A stretch of 6,807 bases of DNA from Anaerolineales bacterium (GTDB lineage: Bacteria > Chloroflexota > Anaerolineae > Anaerolineales > DRMV01): positions 1 through 6,807 of the forward strand of contig WFUL01000188.1 of NCBI GenBank assembly GCA_015484985.1, read 5' to 3'. The translations under genes were made by a program, and so were the position numbers. Below are positions 5,641 through 6,807 of the stretch, in pieces. Every line of letters begins with the position of its first letter. Position 1 is the stretch's first letter. Below the pieces are notes generated by a model. The model made no database searches and had not been told where the DNA came from. It saw only the letters and a list, made by a program, of their open reading frames with translations.

Positions 5641-6526
5641 TCAATAGTCGGAGGTGGCTTCGAGTAAGTCCATGCGACGGGCCCGGTTCTCGGCATAGCG
5701 GAAGACGATGAGGGCGGCGGCCAGGTACACCAGGGTGACCAGGGTGAGCGCGGTGAGTAGGGCAGACGTGGGCCAATGGTTCCATGGCGGTGCCGTGGTC
5801 CATCCCGGGCGCAACAACACCCGGCGCATGTACTCCAGCCAATAGGTGATGGGCAGCGCATAGCCCAAAAACTGCAGCGGCCGTGGGAGCACCGTGAGGG
5901 GGAAAATGGCCCCGGTGCACACGTAGAGGGTGCCTGCCACAGCCTCGCCGATGACCCACATGTAGCGTCGAGCGTTCAGGGTCACACTCGCCAGGAGGAA
6001 GCCGATAGCCATGAGTCCAGACCAACCCACGGCCAAGCCCAGCAGCAGCCCGCCCCAAGAGAACGGCGTCCATCTCAGAGGCAGGTGGAAGAAGGCTACA
6101 CCCGCGAGCAGCGCCACGACAACGCTTAGCGTCCCCAGCATCATAAGGCACCAGGGCCCGGCCCATAAGGAACCAGACCAGTGGGCTGGGGGAAATGGCC
6201 AGGTATTTGAGGGTGCGGTAATGCTCCCCTTCGTCAATGATGGTCCATGCGGTGGCCTGGAAGACGTAGCCAACGTAAATGTACAGGGTATTACCCAGGT
6301 AGATGTAAGCGAAGAGTGGGTCCCGCCAGGCGCCTTGGGTGACCAGGCCATACATGACGACGATTAAGGCCACGGTGGCCAGAGGGCGGATGAGCAAATA
6401 AATGATCAGCAATAGGGGGTCGCGAATCCAATTGAATTGTTCTTCCCATCCCAAGACCATGGCGGCCCATAACGTGCGCCACCACGAGGCTCGAAATGGC
6501 CGGGTCCGCGCCAGGCTTGTCTTCAT
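5641..6526 (-). pseudogene. ABC-2 type transporter permease, reading frame broken by a one-base shift
   Basis: Two overlapping frames together make one ABC-2 permease of about 294 residues. The first runs from ATG 6526 to around 6150, giving an N-terminal cytoplasmic part, helices near residues 38-62 and 70-95, the GEHYRTLKYLAISPSPL segment typical of ABC-2 permeases, and a helix beginning VWFLMGRAL. The remaining helices continue in the +1 frame (MMLGTLSVVVALLAGV onward) to TGA 5643-5641, with a C-terminus ending LLEATSDY. The span of 886 bases is one more than a multiple of three, as expected for a single extra base, most simply in the CC at 6148-6147 or the G/C runs at 6154-6164. With the original frame kept, the rest becomes an Arg/Gly/His-rich non-membrane sequence ending at 5633. 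The ATPase partner is not in the window. The start has AAGGA at 6537-6533 and overlaps the upstream stop by 4 bases (ATGA). A sequencing error is as likely as a real mutation. Confidence 0.88.
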
Positions 6527-6807
6527 GAATTTTCCTTACCCTGAATCAACCCCGGGGGTTCGGCCAAAATCGGGTTTTCAACCGGCGACGAAGGAGAGTC
6601 GTCCAACTGTTCCCGTAGGTGCAGATAGACCACAGTATAGAGGGTGAGGAGAGCCAGCGTTTGCAACACGCCGACGATTGCGTTGAGGACTTCGGCTAAC
6701 CCGGAGATGATGGCGTTGAGAAATAAAGGAGATGGTAGCCCCTGGTTCTGGAGCTCTTCGAGAAGGCCGGACAAGGCACGGAAGGGGGCAGGTACGAGGT
6801 TGAGAAC
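6523..6807 (-). CDS. C-terminal part of a membrane protein of unknown function (5' end outside window)
   Basis: The frame is open from the right edge to TGA 6525-6523, giving 94 residues with no ATG, so the start must lie beyond 6807. A long hydrophobic segment (FLNAIISGLAEVLNAIVG, then VLQTLALLTLYTVVYLHL) forms one or two membrane helices. It is followed by the charged end REQLDD and a Pro/Ser/Glu-rich cytoplasmic-looking tail of about 35 residues. A final helix ending in TLYTVVYLHLRE resembles the last helix of the glycerophosphoryl-diester-phosphodiesterase membrane-domain family, where an YYDLR-like motif is common, but this is a loose comparison. The stop overlaps the permease start (ATGA), so the two are coupled, and this protein may belong to the same exporter cluster. 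Confidence 0.7.
   Translation of the reverse strand, partial: VLNLVPAPFRALSGLLEELQNQGLPSPLFLNAIISGLAEVLNAIVGVLQTLALLTLYTVVYLHLREQLDDSPSSPVENPILAEPPGLIQGKENS

Noticed and set aside
5633..6150. Continuation of the permease N-terminal frame to 5633 as a genuine 297-residue protein
   Set aside because: After about 6150 this frame turns Arg/Gly/His-rich and loses membrane character, while the +1 frame carries the expected ABC-2 helices and ends 11 bases before ogt.

Overview
All genes supported in this window lie on the minus strand, so transcription runs from the right edge (6807) towards the left edge (1). Coding density is very high. Gene joints are mostly ATGA overlaps or gaps of a few bases, with Shine-Dalgarno sequences inside the preceding gene. 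The DNA is G+C-rich by eye. The gene set (ABC-2 exporter permease, CO-dehydrogenase-type FAD and iron-sulfur modules, Wzz-like protein, CobB-type sirtuin, one-domain cell-wall amidase) would suit a Chloroflexota (Anaerolineae-like) bacterium. That placement is a guess, because no rRNA or marker gene is present.

Right block (6807 to 5114): the 3' end of an unidentified membrane protein overlaps an ABC-2 type permease by 4 bases. The permease is broken by an apparent one-base insertion near 6147-6164. Eleven bases after it comes a methylated-DNA-protein-cysteine methyltransferase (ogt/MGMT). A GAGCGGC-GAAA-GCCGCTC hairpin follows ogt, and this 133-base gap (4981-5113) is the largest in the window. 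It probably ends one transcription unit and holds the promoter of the next.

Middle block (4980 to 2400): a fused flavin/[2Fe-2S] subunit of a molybdenum hydroxylase, with the FAD domain N-terminal and the iron-sulfur domains C-terminal. Its 3' end overlaps a gene for a 121-residue two-helix membrane protein. After 36 bases comes a membrane-anchored N-acetylmuramoyl-L-alanine amidase. No molybdopterin-binding large subunit is present in the window.

Left block (2366 to 1): a SIR2-family protein deacylase, apparently transcribed from its own extended -10 promoter as a leaderless message, then a Wzz-like polysaccharide chain-length protein, then the N-terminal 189 codons of an O-antigen ligase/polymerase-like membrane protein that runs off the window. 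The three genes are tightly spaced (3-base gap, 4-base overlap) and look like one operon for surface polysaccharide assembly headed by a sirtuin.

I see no tRNA, rRNA, CRISPR array, insertion sequence or clear phage gene. I also see no clearly new multi-gene system. The points most worth checking are the inverted FAD/FeS fusion without its catalytic subunit, the sirtuin leading a polysaccharide operon from a leaderless promoter, and the frameshifted permease.
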